A stretch of 64,000 nucleotides of DNA from Flagellimonas algicola (GTDB lineage Bacteria; Bacteroidota; Bacteroidia; Flavobacteriales; Flavobacteriaceae). A model generated the notes under the pieces. It did not search any database. It was not told where the DNA came from and saw only the letters and a list, made by a program, of their open reading frames with translations. A program made the translations under genes and the position numbers. Location of the stretch: contig NZ_VCNI01000005.1 of assembly GCF_005937185.1 (NCBI RefSeq), positions 1 to 64,000 on the forward strand, written 5' to 3'. Shown one piece after another: positions 29,262-36,633 of this stretch (its first letter is position 1; the number at the start of each line of letters is the position of its first letter).

Positions 29262-29858
29262 CTATTGAATTACCCTAAAGGTTAGATTGATTCTACCTCC
29301 AATTTTTTTCGAGGTCTTTGGGAGCTGATGCTGCCAATAATGTTGTGTTGCCCCTTTCATGATCAATAAGCTCCCATGCTGCAATAAAATCTTGGACTTT
29401 ATTCGTTTGTCTGCCTTGTTTCTTAAATGAAAAAAACGTTCGGCTCCCAAACTAACTGATGCAATCAACGGGTTTGTCCCCAGTTCCTTTTCGTCATCGG
29501 AATGCCAACCGTTGCTATCTTTTCCATCCCTATAAAAATTGAGTAGGCAGGAGGTAAAGGTGTTCTGTGTCAATTGTTCCACCTCCTTTTTAATTTGGTG
29601 CAATACCGGTGTAAAGCCGTGGGGCTTCATCGTAATTCCGGAATAGGAATAGGTTTTGTCATTATCGGCATACAAGGCCGTTAGTCTTGGTTGCGGATGG
29701 GTTTTGCCAAAAACAGTGATTTGGTCCTGTTGCCAGGGGATGGTTTCGCCAAGCGTTTGATAATATTGATTGGCCCTTTCATGACTTAGAAATGAAGGGT
29801 GGTAGACAATATTGGCGTCGGGTAAATCCAGGATTAATTTGGTTTCAAAAAGTTCCAT
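29262..29858 (-). CDS. alkB: AlkB-type 2-oxoglutarate/Fe(II) dioxygenase
   Basis: This 198-aa protein carries the AlkB signature: NFYRDG, then the iron-binding WHSDDE (HxD), a distal His in HQLPKT and the 2-oxoglutarate-binding RINLTFR near the C-terminus. It is closest in design to stand-alone bacterial or ALKBH2/3-like forms that repair N-alkylated bases in DNA or RNA. The AraC regulator gene ends one base from its start codon on the same strand, so one transcript is likely. Confidence 0.92.
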   Translation of the reverse strand: MELFETKLILDLPDANIVYHPSFLSHERANQYYQTLGETIPWQQDQITVFGKTHPQPRLTALYADNDKTYSYSGITMKPHGFTPVLHQIKKEVEQLTQNTFTSCLLNFYRDGKDSNGWHSDDEKELGTNPLIASVSLGAERFFHLRNKADKRIKSKILLQHGSLLIMKGATQHYWQHQLPKTSKKIGGRINLTFRVIQ

Positions 29859-29859
29859 G

Positions 29860-30738
29860 TTATTTGAGGACTTTTCTCAGTTGGTTTCTGTACTCCGATG
29901 GATTTTGACCTGTAAAGGCCTTGAAACTTTTATTAAAGTGGGAAAAATTGTTAAATCCACTTTCATAGCATACCTCTGTTATGCTGATGGGCTGTTCCGC
30001 CAAAAGTTTGGAGGCATGCACCAATCGATACTCATTCACAAATTGTGTAAAGGTTTTATGGGTTATTTTTTTAAAGTATCTGCAAAAGGAAGGAACGGTC
30101 ATACTGACCAAATCTGCAATTTCTTCCAAGCTTATATCCTCCTTGAAATTAGCTTTTACATGGTTAAAAACAATATTGATTCGGTCATTGTCCTTGACCT
30201 CGGTTTCCATAGAAAAACCTTCGGCATTCAACACTTTGATTTCTTCCGAGGTGGCCAATTGGTTTAAAATGTTCAGGATAGAGAGCAAGCGCTGAAAATC
30301 GGTCTGATACTCCAAGATTTCCATTTTTTCACCCACCTTGACTTTGGTTTTACCGGAAAACGCAATACCTCCTTTGGCTACCTCAAACAGTTTTTGGATG
30401 TTCTTCATTTCCGGGATGTCAAAGAAGTCATTTCCCAGAAAATCCAATTTCATCTGTACAATGGTTTCACTTTTATTGCCAGTTAATTTATCGGTAAAAC
30501 CACAATGGGGTAGATTGGACCCGATCAAGATCAAATCTCCGTTCCTGAAATAGGAAACATGGCTACCAATTTGCCTTTTTCCCGATCCTCCGTTTATATA
30601 TACCAACTCCAATTCTGGGTGATAGTGCCAGGCATTGTTTTTGTTTTCGTTGTTCTCGTTAAACTTTTGGTAGGTGAACGAGTGCCCAAAAGTAGGTTCA
30701 ATAGCTTCAAAAGCGGGCTTTTGTTTCATCGCGTTCAA
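29860..30738 (-). CDS. AraC family transcriptional regulator
   Basis: This 292-aa protein has a cupin-like sensing domain at about 1-150 (NAWHYHPELELVYI, GDLILIGSNLPH) and a C-terminal pair of helix-turn-helix motifs at about 190-290 (EISLEEIADLVSMTVPSFCR and ITEVCYESGFNNFSHFNKSF), with the FKAFTGQNPSEYR ending. The cupin type usually senses a carbohydrate. The only gene in its apparent operon is alkB, which is not an obvious target. A 200-bp intergenic region separates it from the divergent small secreted protein gene. Confidence 0.92.
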   Translation of the reverse strand: MNAMKQKPAFEAIEPTFGHSFTYQKFNENNENKNNAWHYHPELELVYINGGSGKRQIGSHVSYFRNGDLILIGSNLPHCGFTDKLTGNKSETIVQMKLDFLGNDFFDIPEMKNIQKLFEVAKGGIAFSGKTKVKVGEKMEILEYQTDFQRLLSILNILNQLATSEEIKVLNAEGFSMETEVKDNDRINIVFNHVKANFKEDISLEEIADLVSMTVPSFCRYFKKITHKTFTQFVNEYRLVHASKLLAEQPISITEVCYESGFNNFSHFNKSFKAFTGQNPSEYRNQLRKVLK

Positions 30739-30881
30739 TTTTATTTGGTACTGTAAAGTTAAGGTGCTTTAAACCAAGCTGCTATGCAAAATTACCTAAA
30801 ATATGTGCTATTTTAACCTTAACGTCAAATTAACATGCCCAGTAGGGTAAAATTGAACATAAATTGGAAAATGGGGTAGTG

Positions 30882-30910
30882 TTGGAAGCTGAATTGCCAT
30901 AGTAGTTTTG
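30882..30910 (+). promoter_or_regulatory. Promoter for the small secreted protein (TTG-N18-TAGTTTTG)
   Basis: TTG at 30882-30884 and TAGTTTTG at 30903-30910 are separated by 18 bp and match the Flavobacterium pattern. The start codon at 30940 follows about 30 bp later. Confidence 0.6.
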
Positions 30911-30939
30911 TCTTGTAATTATTAAAAAAACGAAACGTT

Positions 30940-31290
30940 ATGAAATCAGTTTTGAATTATGTTACAGTAGCAGCATTCCTTTTGGGTACAATGGGATATG
31001 CAAACGGACCTGCAAAAAGCGAGGTAGAGAAAAATTTGATCAACATTGAACTTGATCCTGTATTTGTAAAGAAAGGGGAAAAATTGTTTGTGAACCTTTT
31101 GAACCTATCCAAGGAGAAAGTAACTCTAAAAGTATATGACAGTCAAAACAGGCTGGTTTTCAAAGAAACTGTGAGCGGAGAACTTGTGGTTGAAAAAGCT
31201 TTCAATTTTGAAAAGGCCTTTAAAGACAGCTATACTGTAGTAGTAGTGGACGAATCTGGTACCTATAAGGAGACCATCAGCGTAAAATAA
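30940..31290 (+). CDS. Small secreted protein with Ig-like fold
   Basis: This 116-aa protein has a signal peptide (residues 1-21, GTMGYANG) and about 90 residues of beta-rich sequence (KLFVNLLNLSKEKVTLKVYD, then FKDSYTVVVVDESGTYKETI). The pattern resembles DUF3244 or the C-terminal beta-sandwich modules of secreted Bacteroidota proteins, but the TNG-rich signature of a T9SS type A CTD is absent. It is probably periplasmic or secreted, with unknown function. It has its own promoter and a strong terminator, so it is a single-gene unit. Confidence 0.8.
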   Translation: MKSVLNYVTVAAFLLGTMGYANGPAKSEVEKNLINIELDPVFVKKGEKLFVNLLNLSKEKVTLKVYDSQNRLVFKETVSGELVVEKAFNFEKAFKDSYTVVVVDESGTYKETISVK

Positions 31291-31318
31291 GTTTGTTTAG
31301 TTAAATTCAGTTTTGAGG

Positions 31319-31346
31319 GAGGCCCAGTTTTGGGCCTCTTTTTTTT
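31319..31346 (+). terminator. Rho-independent terminator
   Basis: A perfect 8-bp stem GAGGCCCA (31319-31326) / TGGGCCTC (31331-31338) with a 4-nt loop is followed by eight T. Confidence 0.92.
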
Positions 31347-31363
31347 ATGGAGAAACAAAAAAG

Positions 31364-31402
31364 ACCTGCCGGGAAAAGAAAAGCCCATTGCACCCGACAG
31401 GC
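31364..31402 (-). terminator. Minus-strand terminator-like hairpin
   Basis: CCTGCCGGG (31365-31373) pairs with CCCGACAGG (31393-31401) with one mismatch. Read on the minus strand, the stem is followed by CTTTTTT. It may end transcripts from the MOSC gene or a short RNA read leftwards. The same layout occurs at 40898-40934. Confidence 0.5.
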
Positions 31403-31533
31403 CAAAAAGAACACTAACTAATTACATCACTTCAATCGTAATCTTGGATTGCAATGGTTCTGTTGCACTAAGGTCTAAAAGTACACAAGCCGCGTACTAT
31501 TTTTACAGCCAAATGGACGTATACCCTGTTTGA

Positions 31534-31910
31534 ATTGACGGATGCCCGTTTTCAATTGACGGATGCCCGTTTTCAATGAGCAGTTAACAATGAACAAGGA
31601 GTAATTTTAAATTTTGAGTTTTCAATTAGCTGGATGCTTGATATCTGTTGGGATGAGCCGTTTTCAACTTTTCATTTTCCATTTTCAATCAACGGACATC
31701 GGACATCGGACATCGGACATCGGACATCAAACATCAGACCCAAGACAAGAGATGCTGGATGCCGGATGTTCGTTGGGGTGAGTCGTTTTCAACTTTCCAC
31801 TTACAATCATCGGACATCGGACATCAGACCCAAGACAAGAGATGCTGGATGCTGGATTCTGGATATTTGTTGGGATGAGCCGTTTTCAACTTTTCATTTT
31901 CCATTTTCAA
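31534..31910. repeat. Intergenic short-period repeat cluster
   Basis: Three kinds of repeat are interleaved. A tandem pair of about 23 bp contains TTGACGGATGCCCGTTTTCA (31533-31575). Runs of an 8-bp unit CGGACATC occur at 31693-31730 and 31810-31823. A 43-bp segment starting TGTTGGGATGAGCCG (31646-31688) recurs exactly at 31868-31910, with a diverged copy near 31768. The block ACATCAGACCCAAGACAAGA is present at 31731 and 31821. It lies between two convergent transcription units and does not code. Confidence 0.85.
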
Positions 31911-31926
31911 CTATTTGAGCTTGAAC

Positions 31927-32562
31927 TTATTTCAGAAACCTCCGAAGTTTGTCCCTTTTCCGTTGTGGTAAGGCCTCATTTTCTAAAGCCAACTGTATCT
32001 GCTCCGGATCTTTTTTCCGACTAAAAAGCAGTTGATAAAATTGCTGGGTAGTCAATGGGTTGGGTGATTCCTCGACCAAAACAAATTCATCTCCTACCTG
32101 GACTTGACCAACTTGTAAAACCCGTATATAAGTTCCTGGATACCCGTGATCAATGAAGGTTTTTAAGATGTCCTGGTCATCAAAACGGATTCCTAATTTA
32201 AAGCAAGGCTCCCGAGGTTGGGTAACTTGAACCAAGGCAGTGCCTACTTTGTAGACATTTCCAATTTTAAGGGTGGCCTCGTCCAAGCCTTCCACAGTCA
32301 AATTCTCGCCGAACATGCCCCAATCCCAATCCAAGTGTGGGTATTTTTCCTCCCAATAGGGATATTGCTCTTTTGCGAAAAGATAACAGGCTTTGAAGAT
32401 GCCTCCATGTACGTTTCTGTCGCTAATAGTGTCTTTGGCAACGCTTTCTGATTCCAAGGTAAGCGGCTGGTCCACGGGGAATTTAAAGATTCCGGTAGTG
32501 GTTTCCTGTCCGTTCCAGACTATAGGGGTGGGTTTTCCCAAATTGGTAGAGGTGATTCGCAT
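31927..32562 (-). CDS. MOSC domain-containing protein (YiiM-like)
   Basis: This 211-aa protein has a MOSC beta-barrel with the conserved Cys in TQPREPCFKLG and the motif FGENLTVEGL, followed by a 3-alpha-helical C-terminal extension (QFYQLLFSRK, LPQRKRDKLRRFL). MOSC proteins bind molybdenum cofactor or sulfur; YiiM-like members are linked to N-hydroxylated base analogue resistance. No molybdoenzyme gene lies nearby, so its partner is unknown. Confidence 0.92.
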   Translation of the reverse strand: MRITSTNLGKPTPIVWNGQETTTGIFKFPVDQPLTLESESVAKDTISDRNVHGGIFKACYLFAKEQYPYWEEKYPHLDWDWGMFGENLTVEGLDEATLKIGNVYKVGTALVQVTQPREPCFKLGIRFDDQDILKTFIDHGYPGTYIRVLQVGQVQVGDEFVLVEESPNPLTTQQFYQLLFSRKKDPEQIQLALENEALPQRKRDKLRRFLK

Positions 32563-32624
32563 AGGATGAAAATAAAAAAACCACCGGGATTACCGATGGT
32601 CTTTAACAGAAAGATATTCTTTAT

Positions 32625-32978
32625 TTATCCCTTTTTCTCGAACCTTTTGGTGATGAAAAAGCCTACCATAAGACCCACACCTGACATTAGAAAAATGGTT
32701 CCAGGAAAGGCTATCTCTTCATCCAAGTCCAAACCGTTAACCATGGAGGAGCCTAAAAAGATGGCAATTCCTATACTCATGAGAAGAACCGCAAAATTGA
32801 TCAATACAATTTTCCAGGTGGATAGTTCGCTATCGTCCTTGGATTTAAAAAAGATACTGGCATCCACCCCTTTTTCTATTAAGGCCAATCGTTCTTTATT
32901 GCGAGTGGAAAAATAGAGGTAACAAATTGCGAAAACTACCAGAAAAAAACTGATTGGAATTAAAATTGCTTCTGCCAT
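32625..32978 (-). CDS. Small DUF6249-like membrane protein
   Basis: This 117-aa protein has three hydrophobic segments: residues 4-22, a central one after SELSTWKIVLINFAVLL, and a C-terminal one (TIFLMSGVGLMVGFFI). The motif RNKERLALIEKG between the first two is characteristic of DUF6249 proteins of Bacteroidota. It is divergent from the sigma factor gene at 33299 across a 320-bp gap, and the pair may be functionally linked. The function is unknown. Confidence 0.75.
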   Translation of the reverse strand: MAEAILIPISFFLVVFAICYLYFSTRNKERLALIEKGVDASIFFKSKDDSELSTWKIVLINFAVLLMSIGIAIFLGSSMVNGLDLDEEIAFPGTIFLMSGVGLMVGFFITKRFEKKG

Positions 32979-33298
32979 TGTGTTCGTTTTTTAATTGATT
33001 AATAAACTCGTTTTGCCATAGGACGACACTTTTTTTGTTGAGGTTACAGTTCAGGTGATTTTTTTTCCAGAGGTGCATTTTGGATAACAATTCGTCAAAT
33101 CGAGTGGTTTTTTAGGGCTTTACCCTGAAAAACTGTTTCGAGAATTAGAATTTTAGATCAAAACCCATGTTCTCGATACTTTTTCCATCGGAAAAAACTC
33201 GAACTGACGGTTTTATAAATTATGGAATATCCAAAAGCACGATGGTTTTTTTAACTTTAATGTAACCTAGGGCCTTCCAACATCGTCTTACTCTACAA
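32979..33298. other. 320-bp divergent intergenic region
   Basis: It should contain the promoters of the DUF6249 gene (leftwards) and the sigma factor gene (rightwards); no clear TAnnTTTG box was found. It contains a hairpin around TTTTTCC-ATC-GGAAAAA (about 33180-33196) flanked by GTTCTCGA and CTCGAACTGAC. That resembles half of the longer inverted repeat at 34284-34357. Confidence 0.5.
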
Positions 33299-33883
33299 AT
33301 GAAGCAAACGAAAAACCAACCGGATATTGCTGCCATTCTAAATGGGGATACACAGGAATTTTCCGTCCTTGTAGATCAGTATAAGGACTTGGTGTTTACG
33401 GTTGCCATACGTACCTTGAAAAATAGGGAAGAGGCGGAGGAAGTGGCCCAAGATACCTTTATAAAGGTGTTTAAGTCCTTAAAGAATTTTAAGGGCGATG
33501 CCAAACTTTCTTCCTGGATTTATAGAATTGCATACAATACTTGTTTGGATCGAGTTAAAAAGCATAAAAAAGAGCTTAAAAATATGCCCATTGATGAGGT
33601 TAGAAGTGAGGCGGTGATGGAAATGGGCAATGCCCTTGACGGAATGGTGATGCAAGAACGGGCTGCAACCATTAAAAGATGTATACAGCAATTGTCGCCG
33701 GTAGATGCTGCTTTGCTTACTCTATTTTATTTTGAAGAAAAAGACCTTAAGGAAATGGCCAAGGCATTGAATCTAAGTCCTAACACGGCCAAGGTAAAAC
33801 TGTTTAGGGCCAGAAATCGGCTAGGAGCTATTTTAAAGAATCAATTGGAACCAGAAACAATACAAAGTTATGGACAAGGATAA
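33299..33883 (+). CDS. ECF-type RNA polymerase sigma factor
   Basis: This 194-aa protein has region 2 at about 20-90 (VDQYKDLVFTVAIR, EEAEEVAQDTFIKVF, SWIYRIAYNTCLDRVKK) and region 4 at about 125-180 (LSPVDAALLTLFYFEEKDLKEM, LNLSPNTAKVKLFRARNRL). It redirects RNA polymerase to a set of genes that cannot be read from the sequence. It overlaps the next gene by 14 bp, as sigma/anti-sigma pairs often do. Confidence 0.94.
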   Translation: MKQTKNQPDIAAILNGDTQEFSVLVDQYKDLVFTVAIRTLKNREEAEEVAQDTFIKVFKSLKNFKGDAKLSSWIYRIAYNTCLDRVKKHKKELKNMPIDEVRSEAVMEMGNALDGMVMQERAATIKRCIQQLSPVDAALLTLFYFEEKDLKEMAKALNLSPNTAKVKLFRARNRLGAILKNQLEPETIQSYGQG

Positions 33884-34271
33884 AGAATTGGAAAGACTAG
33901 TGGATAAAATGATGGAAGAGGCCCCGTTGGAAACTCCATCATCCAATTTTACTTACGTGGTAATGCAGGAAGTGACCAAGCTTCAGCAATCTATGGCCGA
34001 ATATAAACCCGTGATGTCCATGCAGTCCATTTTAATTGCTCTGGGCATGTTGGGAATTTTTGGGTTCTATCTGTTCACCACCAATTCGGCAACAACCCCT
34101 GCTGAGGGACAAGTTATTCAGCTATTGTCCGATGCAAAAAGTTGGTTTTCAACAAAAATGCCACAACTTCAGATCTCAAAAACCTTTAGCTATATGATAG
34201 GAGCTATAGGAATCATGGTGTGTTTCCAAGCCTTTGTCCTTAAACGCTACTTTAATAAGAGGTGGGCTTAA
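33870..34271 (+). CDS. Probable membrane anti-sigma factor
   Basis: This 133-aa protein has an acidic cytoplasmic-looking N-terminus (LERLVDKMMEEAPLETPS) and two hydrophobic segments, at about 50-68 (SILIALGMLGIFGFYLF) and about 107-125 (YMIGAIGIMVCFQAFVL). Its start lies inside the sigma factor gene, so translation is coupled. The zinc-binding HxxxCxxC motif of ZAS anti-sigma factors is absent. The role is inferred from gene order and membrane topology only. Confidence 0.7.
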   Translation: MDKDKELERLVDKMMEEAPLETPSSNFTYVVMQEVTKLQQSMAEYKPVMSMQSILIALGMLGIFGFYLFTTNSATTPAEGQVIQLLSDAKSWFSTKMPQLQISKTFSYMIGAIGIMVCFQAFVLKRYFNKRWA

Positions 34272-34283
34272 AAAGAAGGAAAA

Positions 34284-34357
34284 ATGTCAGTTCGAGTGGA
34301 GCCAAGATATGTTTGGATAGTCATTTAAGACGTTCTCGACTGCGCTCGAACTGACAT
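34284..34357. repeat. Large inverted repeat between convergent genes
   Basis: ATGTCAGTTCGAG (34284-34296) and CTCGAACTGACAT (34345-34357) are perfect 13-bp inverted arms with a 48-bp centre that can extend the pairing imperfectly. It lies exactly between the stop codons of the anti-sigma gene and htpG. It may act as a bidirectional transcription barrier or be a copy of a dispersed palindromic repeat. Confidence 0.85.
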
Positions 34358-34368
34358 CATCTGTATAT

Positions 34369-36255
34369 CTACTTGATCATATCATAGCTACGAGCAATGA
34401 AGTTGGTCAACTCCTCACCTTTGAGCAATCCTTTGGACAAACGTGCCAAATCCAGGGATTGATTGATCAAACGCTCCCGTTTTTTAGCCGTTTTGGTACT
34501 TAGGATTTCACCCACCAATTCGTGGTTGGTGTTTACGATCAAATTGTACATTTCTGGCATATTGCCCATCCCGAACATTCCACCACCACCAGTTTGCTGC
34601 ATTTCCTTCATGCGGCGCATAAATTCTGGTTCCGTAATGATAAATGGGGAAGCGCTGCTATCCATGGCCTCCATTTGTATGGTATAACCTTTTTCCTGGA
34701 CAACTTTTTCCAAATCCTCCTTGAGACGTTCTTTCTCTTCGTCGGAAAGTTTGGAAATAGCGGTATCCTCTTTTTTGATCAAGTTGTCCAAGTGGTCCGC
34801 ATCCACACGGGCAAAAGAGAGATTCTCTTTAGAAGTTTCCAGCTTTTGCATAAGATGCGAAACAATCGGGGAATCCAACAGCAATACCTCATAACCTTTG
34901 GCTTTGGCAGCTTCTATATAGCTGTGCTGAGCCTCTTGGTCCGAAGCATATAGCACTACCAATTTGTCGTCTTTATCTGTTTGATTGTCCTTGATTTTGT
35001 TTTCCAATTCCTCAAAAGTGAAGAAGGAACCATCAACGGTAGGGTACAGGGCAAATTTGTCCGCTTTTTCAAAGAATTTCTCTTCGGAAAGCATACCATA
35101 CTCGATCACTACCTTGATATCGTTCCATTTTTGTTCAAAATCCTCGCGGTTGTTCTTAAAAAGGGAACTCAGCTTGTCCGCAACTTTTTTGGTGATATAG
35201 GATGAAATCTTTTTCACTGCACCGTCAGCTTGAAGATAGGAACGGGAAACATTCAATGGAATATCAGGGGAATCAATGACTCCACGAAGCATAGTCAAGA
35301 ATTCGGGTACAATTCCCTCTACATTATCGGTAACAAAAACCTGGTTTTGGTAGAGTTGGATTCTATCTTTTTGAACGTTGAGGTCGTTGGTCAATTTGGG
35401 GAAATACAAAATCCCGGTTAGGTTGAAAGGGTAGTCCACATTCAAATGAATGTTGAACAAAGGCTCTTCAAACTGCATGGGGTATAACTCCCTGTAAAAA
35501 TTCTTATAGTCTTCTTCCTTTAAGCCTGTGGGTTTTTTAGTCCACGCAGGATTGGGGTTGTTGATGATGTCATCCACTTCCTGGGTTGGAGCTGGATCAT
35601 CTTCCTTGGCATCTTCCGGTTTTGGAAGCGTTTCGGTTTTGGTTCCAAATTTTATAGGGATGGGCATAAACTTGTTGTACTTGGTCAACAACTCCCTTAT
35701 TTTGGCATCTTCCAAAAATTCCGTGGAATCTTCGGCAACATGAAGAATAATTTCCGTTCCTCGTTCTTCTTTTTGAGTTTCGTCCAGGGTAAATTCCGGT
35801 GATCCGTCACAGGTCCAATGAACCGCTGGTTCATCCTTAAAACTCTTGGTGATGATCTCTACCTTATCTGCCACCATAAAGGCTGAGTAGAAACCAAGTC
35901 CAAAATGCCCTATAATTCCTGAATCTTTTCCGGCGTCCTTGTATTTGTCCAAAAACTCCTCAGCTCCGGAAAAAGCCACCTCGTTGATGTACTTTTTTAC
36001 TTCCTCAGCCGTCATACCGATACCTTGATCAACAATAAGGATTTGCTTGTTGTCCTTGTCCACTTTGACCTCAATCTGAGGGTTGCCATATTCTACTTTG
36101 GCCTCACCAATGGAAGTGAGGTGTTTCAATTTTAAGGTTGCATCCGTGGCGTTTGAAATAAGTTCCCTAAGGAAGATTTCATGGTCACTATATAGAAATT
36201 TCTTGATTAAGGGAAATATGTTCTCTACGGAAACATTGATTTTGCCTGTAGCCAT
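34369..36255 (-). CDS. htpG: HSP90-family molecular chaperone HtpG
   Basis: I placed the start at 36255 (MATGKINVSVENIFPLI), which matches the family start; 24 bp more are open upstream. The 628-aa product has the GHKL ATPase motifs ELISNATDA, DQGIGM and GHFGLGFYSAFMVA, the middle domain (VSRSYLQAD) and the C-terminal dimer region. It is a cytosolic ATP-dependent chaperone. A direct repeat of TGTCAG lies 57-70 bp upstream and could take part in stress control. Confidence 0.97.
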   Translation of the reverse strand: MATGKINVSVENIFPLIKKFLYSDHEIFLRELISNATDATLKLKHLTSIGEAKVEYGNPQIEVKVDKDNKQILIVDQGIGMTAEEVKKYINEVAFSGAEEFLDKYKDAGKDSGIIGHFGLGFYSAFMVADKVEIITKSFKDEPAVHWTCDGSPEFTLDETQKEERGTEIILHVAEDSTEFLEDAKIRELLTKYNKFMPIPIKFGTKTETLPKPEDAKEDDPAPTQEVDDIINNPNPAWTKKPTGLKEEDYKNFYRELYPMQFEEPLFNIHLNVDYPFNLTGILYFPKLTNDLNVQKDRIQLYQNQVFVTDNVEGIVPEFLTMLRGVIDSPDIPLNVSRSYLQADGAVKKISSYITKKVADKLSSLFKNNREDFEQKWNDIKVVIEYGMLSEEKFFEKADKFALYPTVDGSFFTFEELENKIKDNQTDKDDKLVVLYASDQEAQHSYIEAAKAKGYEVLLLDSPIVSHLMQKLETSKENLSFARVDADHLDNLIKKEDTAISKLSDEEKERLKEDLEKVVQEKGYTIQMEAMDSSASPFIITEPEFMRRMKEMQQTGGGGMFGMGNMPEMYNLIVNTNHELVGEILSTKTAKKRERLINQSLDLARLSKGLLKGEELTNFIARSYDMIK

Positions 36256-36311
36256 TGTTAAATAGTTTTCTTTTTCCAAAGCATGACAAAAAAAATACCA
36301 GAATTACAAAG

Positions 36312-36325
36312 CTGACAAACTGACA
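36312..36325 (-). promoter_or_regulatory. TGTCAG direct repeat upstream of htpG
   Basis: On the minus strand TGTCAG-TT-TGTCAG lies 57-70 bp before the htpG start codon. A repeated hexamer this close to a heat-shock gene could be a regulator site, but it could also be chance. Confidence 0.25.
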
Positions 36326-36393
36326 TCGCAGGGCAACGTTAAACTTTAACATAATTTTGTTTAACAAAAATAGAAAAAGAATAAACAAAATTG

Positions 36394-36401
36394 TATATTT
36401 G
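36394..36401 (+). promoter_or_regulatory. -7 promoter element TATATTTG for the candidate RNA
   Basis: An exact TAnnTTTG match lies about 17 bp before the first paired base of the structured RNA. No TTTG -33 box is at the standard distance. Confidence 0.45.
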
Positions 36402-36404
36402 TAC

Positions 36405-36545
36405 TGTTATGGAGGAAGATTGCTATGAAAACTTCATGCTATAACACGTTTGTTTATTGGTTAGGTTGTTGGAAACGCACTATCGCCCGGTAGTGCGTTC
36501 TCCGTTATGGCCTATTGGGTGGCAATCCCTTATTCTATTTTTTGT
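36405..36545 (+). ncRNA. Candidate structured RNA (possibly 6S-like)
   Basis: Three nested helices are visible. The outer helix pairs 36418-36426 with 36519-36527 (9 bp, two G-U). The middle helix pairs 36438-36445 with 36504-36511 (8 bp, one G-U). The inner helix pairs 36474-36482 with 36491-36499 (9 Watson-Crick bp) with an 8-nt loop. A large asymmetric bubble (28 nt against 4 nt) lies between the middle and inner helices. A promoter -7 box precedes it and a T-rich stretch (ATTCTATTTTTT) follows. One long, bulged hairpin with a central bubble recalls 6S RNA, but the identity is inference. An alternative is a leader of fabH, since a 22-codon ORF with a strong ribosome binding site (36425-36493) lies inside. 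Confidence 0.5.
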
Positions 36546-36633
36546 GAGATATAACTACTAGCTTGAATATATTTTTTACTTTTCCACGAAATAGCTTTTG
36601 CTGGTTTGGCAAGAGTTGATTAAAGCATACTTT

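Larger units (their letters stand above)
31291..31926. other. 636-bp intergenic region between convergent genes
   Basis: From left to right it holds a plus-strand terminator, a minus-strand terminator-like hairpin, about 120 bp without a recognisable signal, and the short-period repeat cluster up to the MOSC stop codon. Open frames across it are low-complexity translations of the repeats and are not taken as genes. Confidence 0.7.

Noticed and set aside
31330..31533. Open frame of 67 codons starting inside the terminator after the small secreted protein
   Set aside because: It begins at a TTG within the terminator stem and T-run and crosses a hairpin; no family resemblance.
31690..31830. CRISPR-like array
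   Set aside because: The repeats are 8 bp and tandem, without uniform 25-40 bp spacers and without cas genes nearby.
31634..31918. Plus-strand open frame of 94 codons in the intergenic repeat cluster
   Set aside because: Its translation only reflects the CGGACATC and GATGAGCCG repeats and has no promoter or domain.
36409..36444. An 11-codon ORF starting at ATG 36409 before the candidate RNA helices
   Set aside because: It overlaps the Shine-Dalgarno and start of the other short ORF, has no ribosome binding site of its own and is too short to judge.
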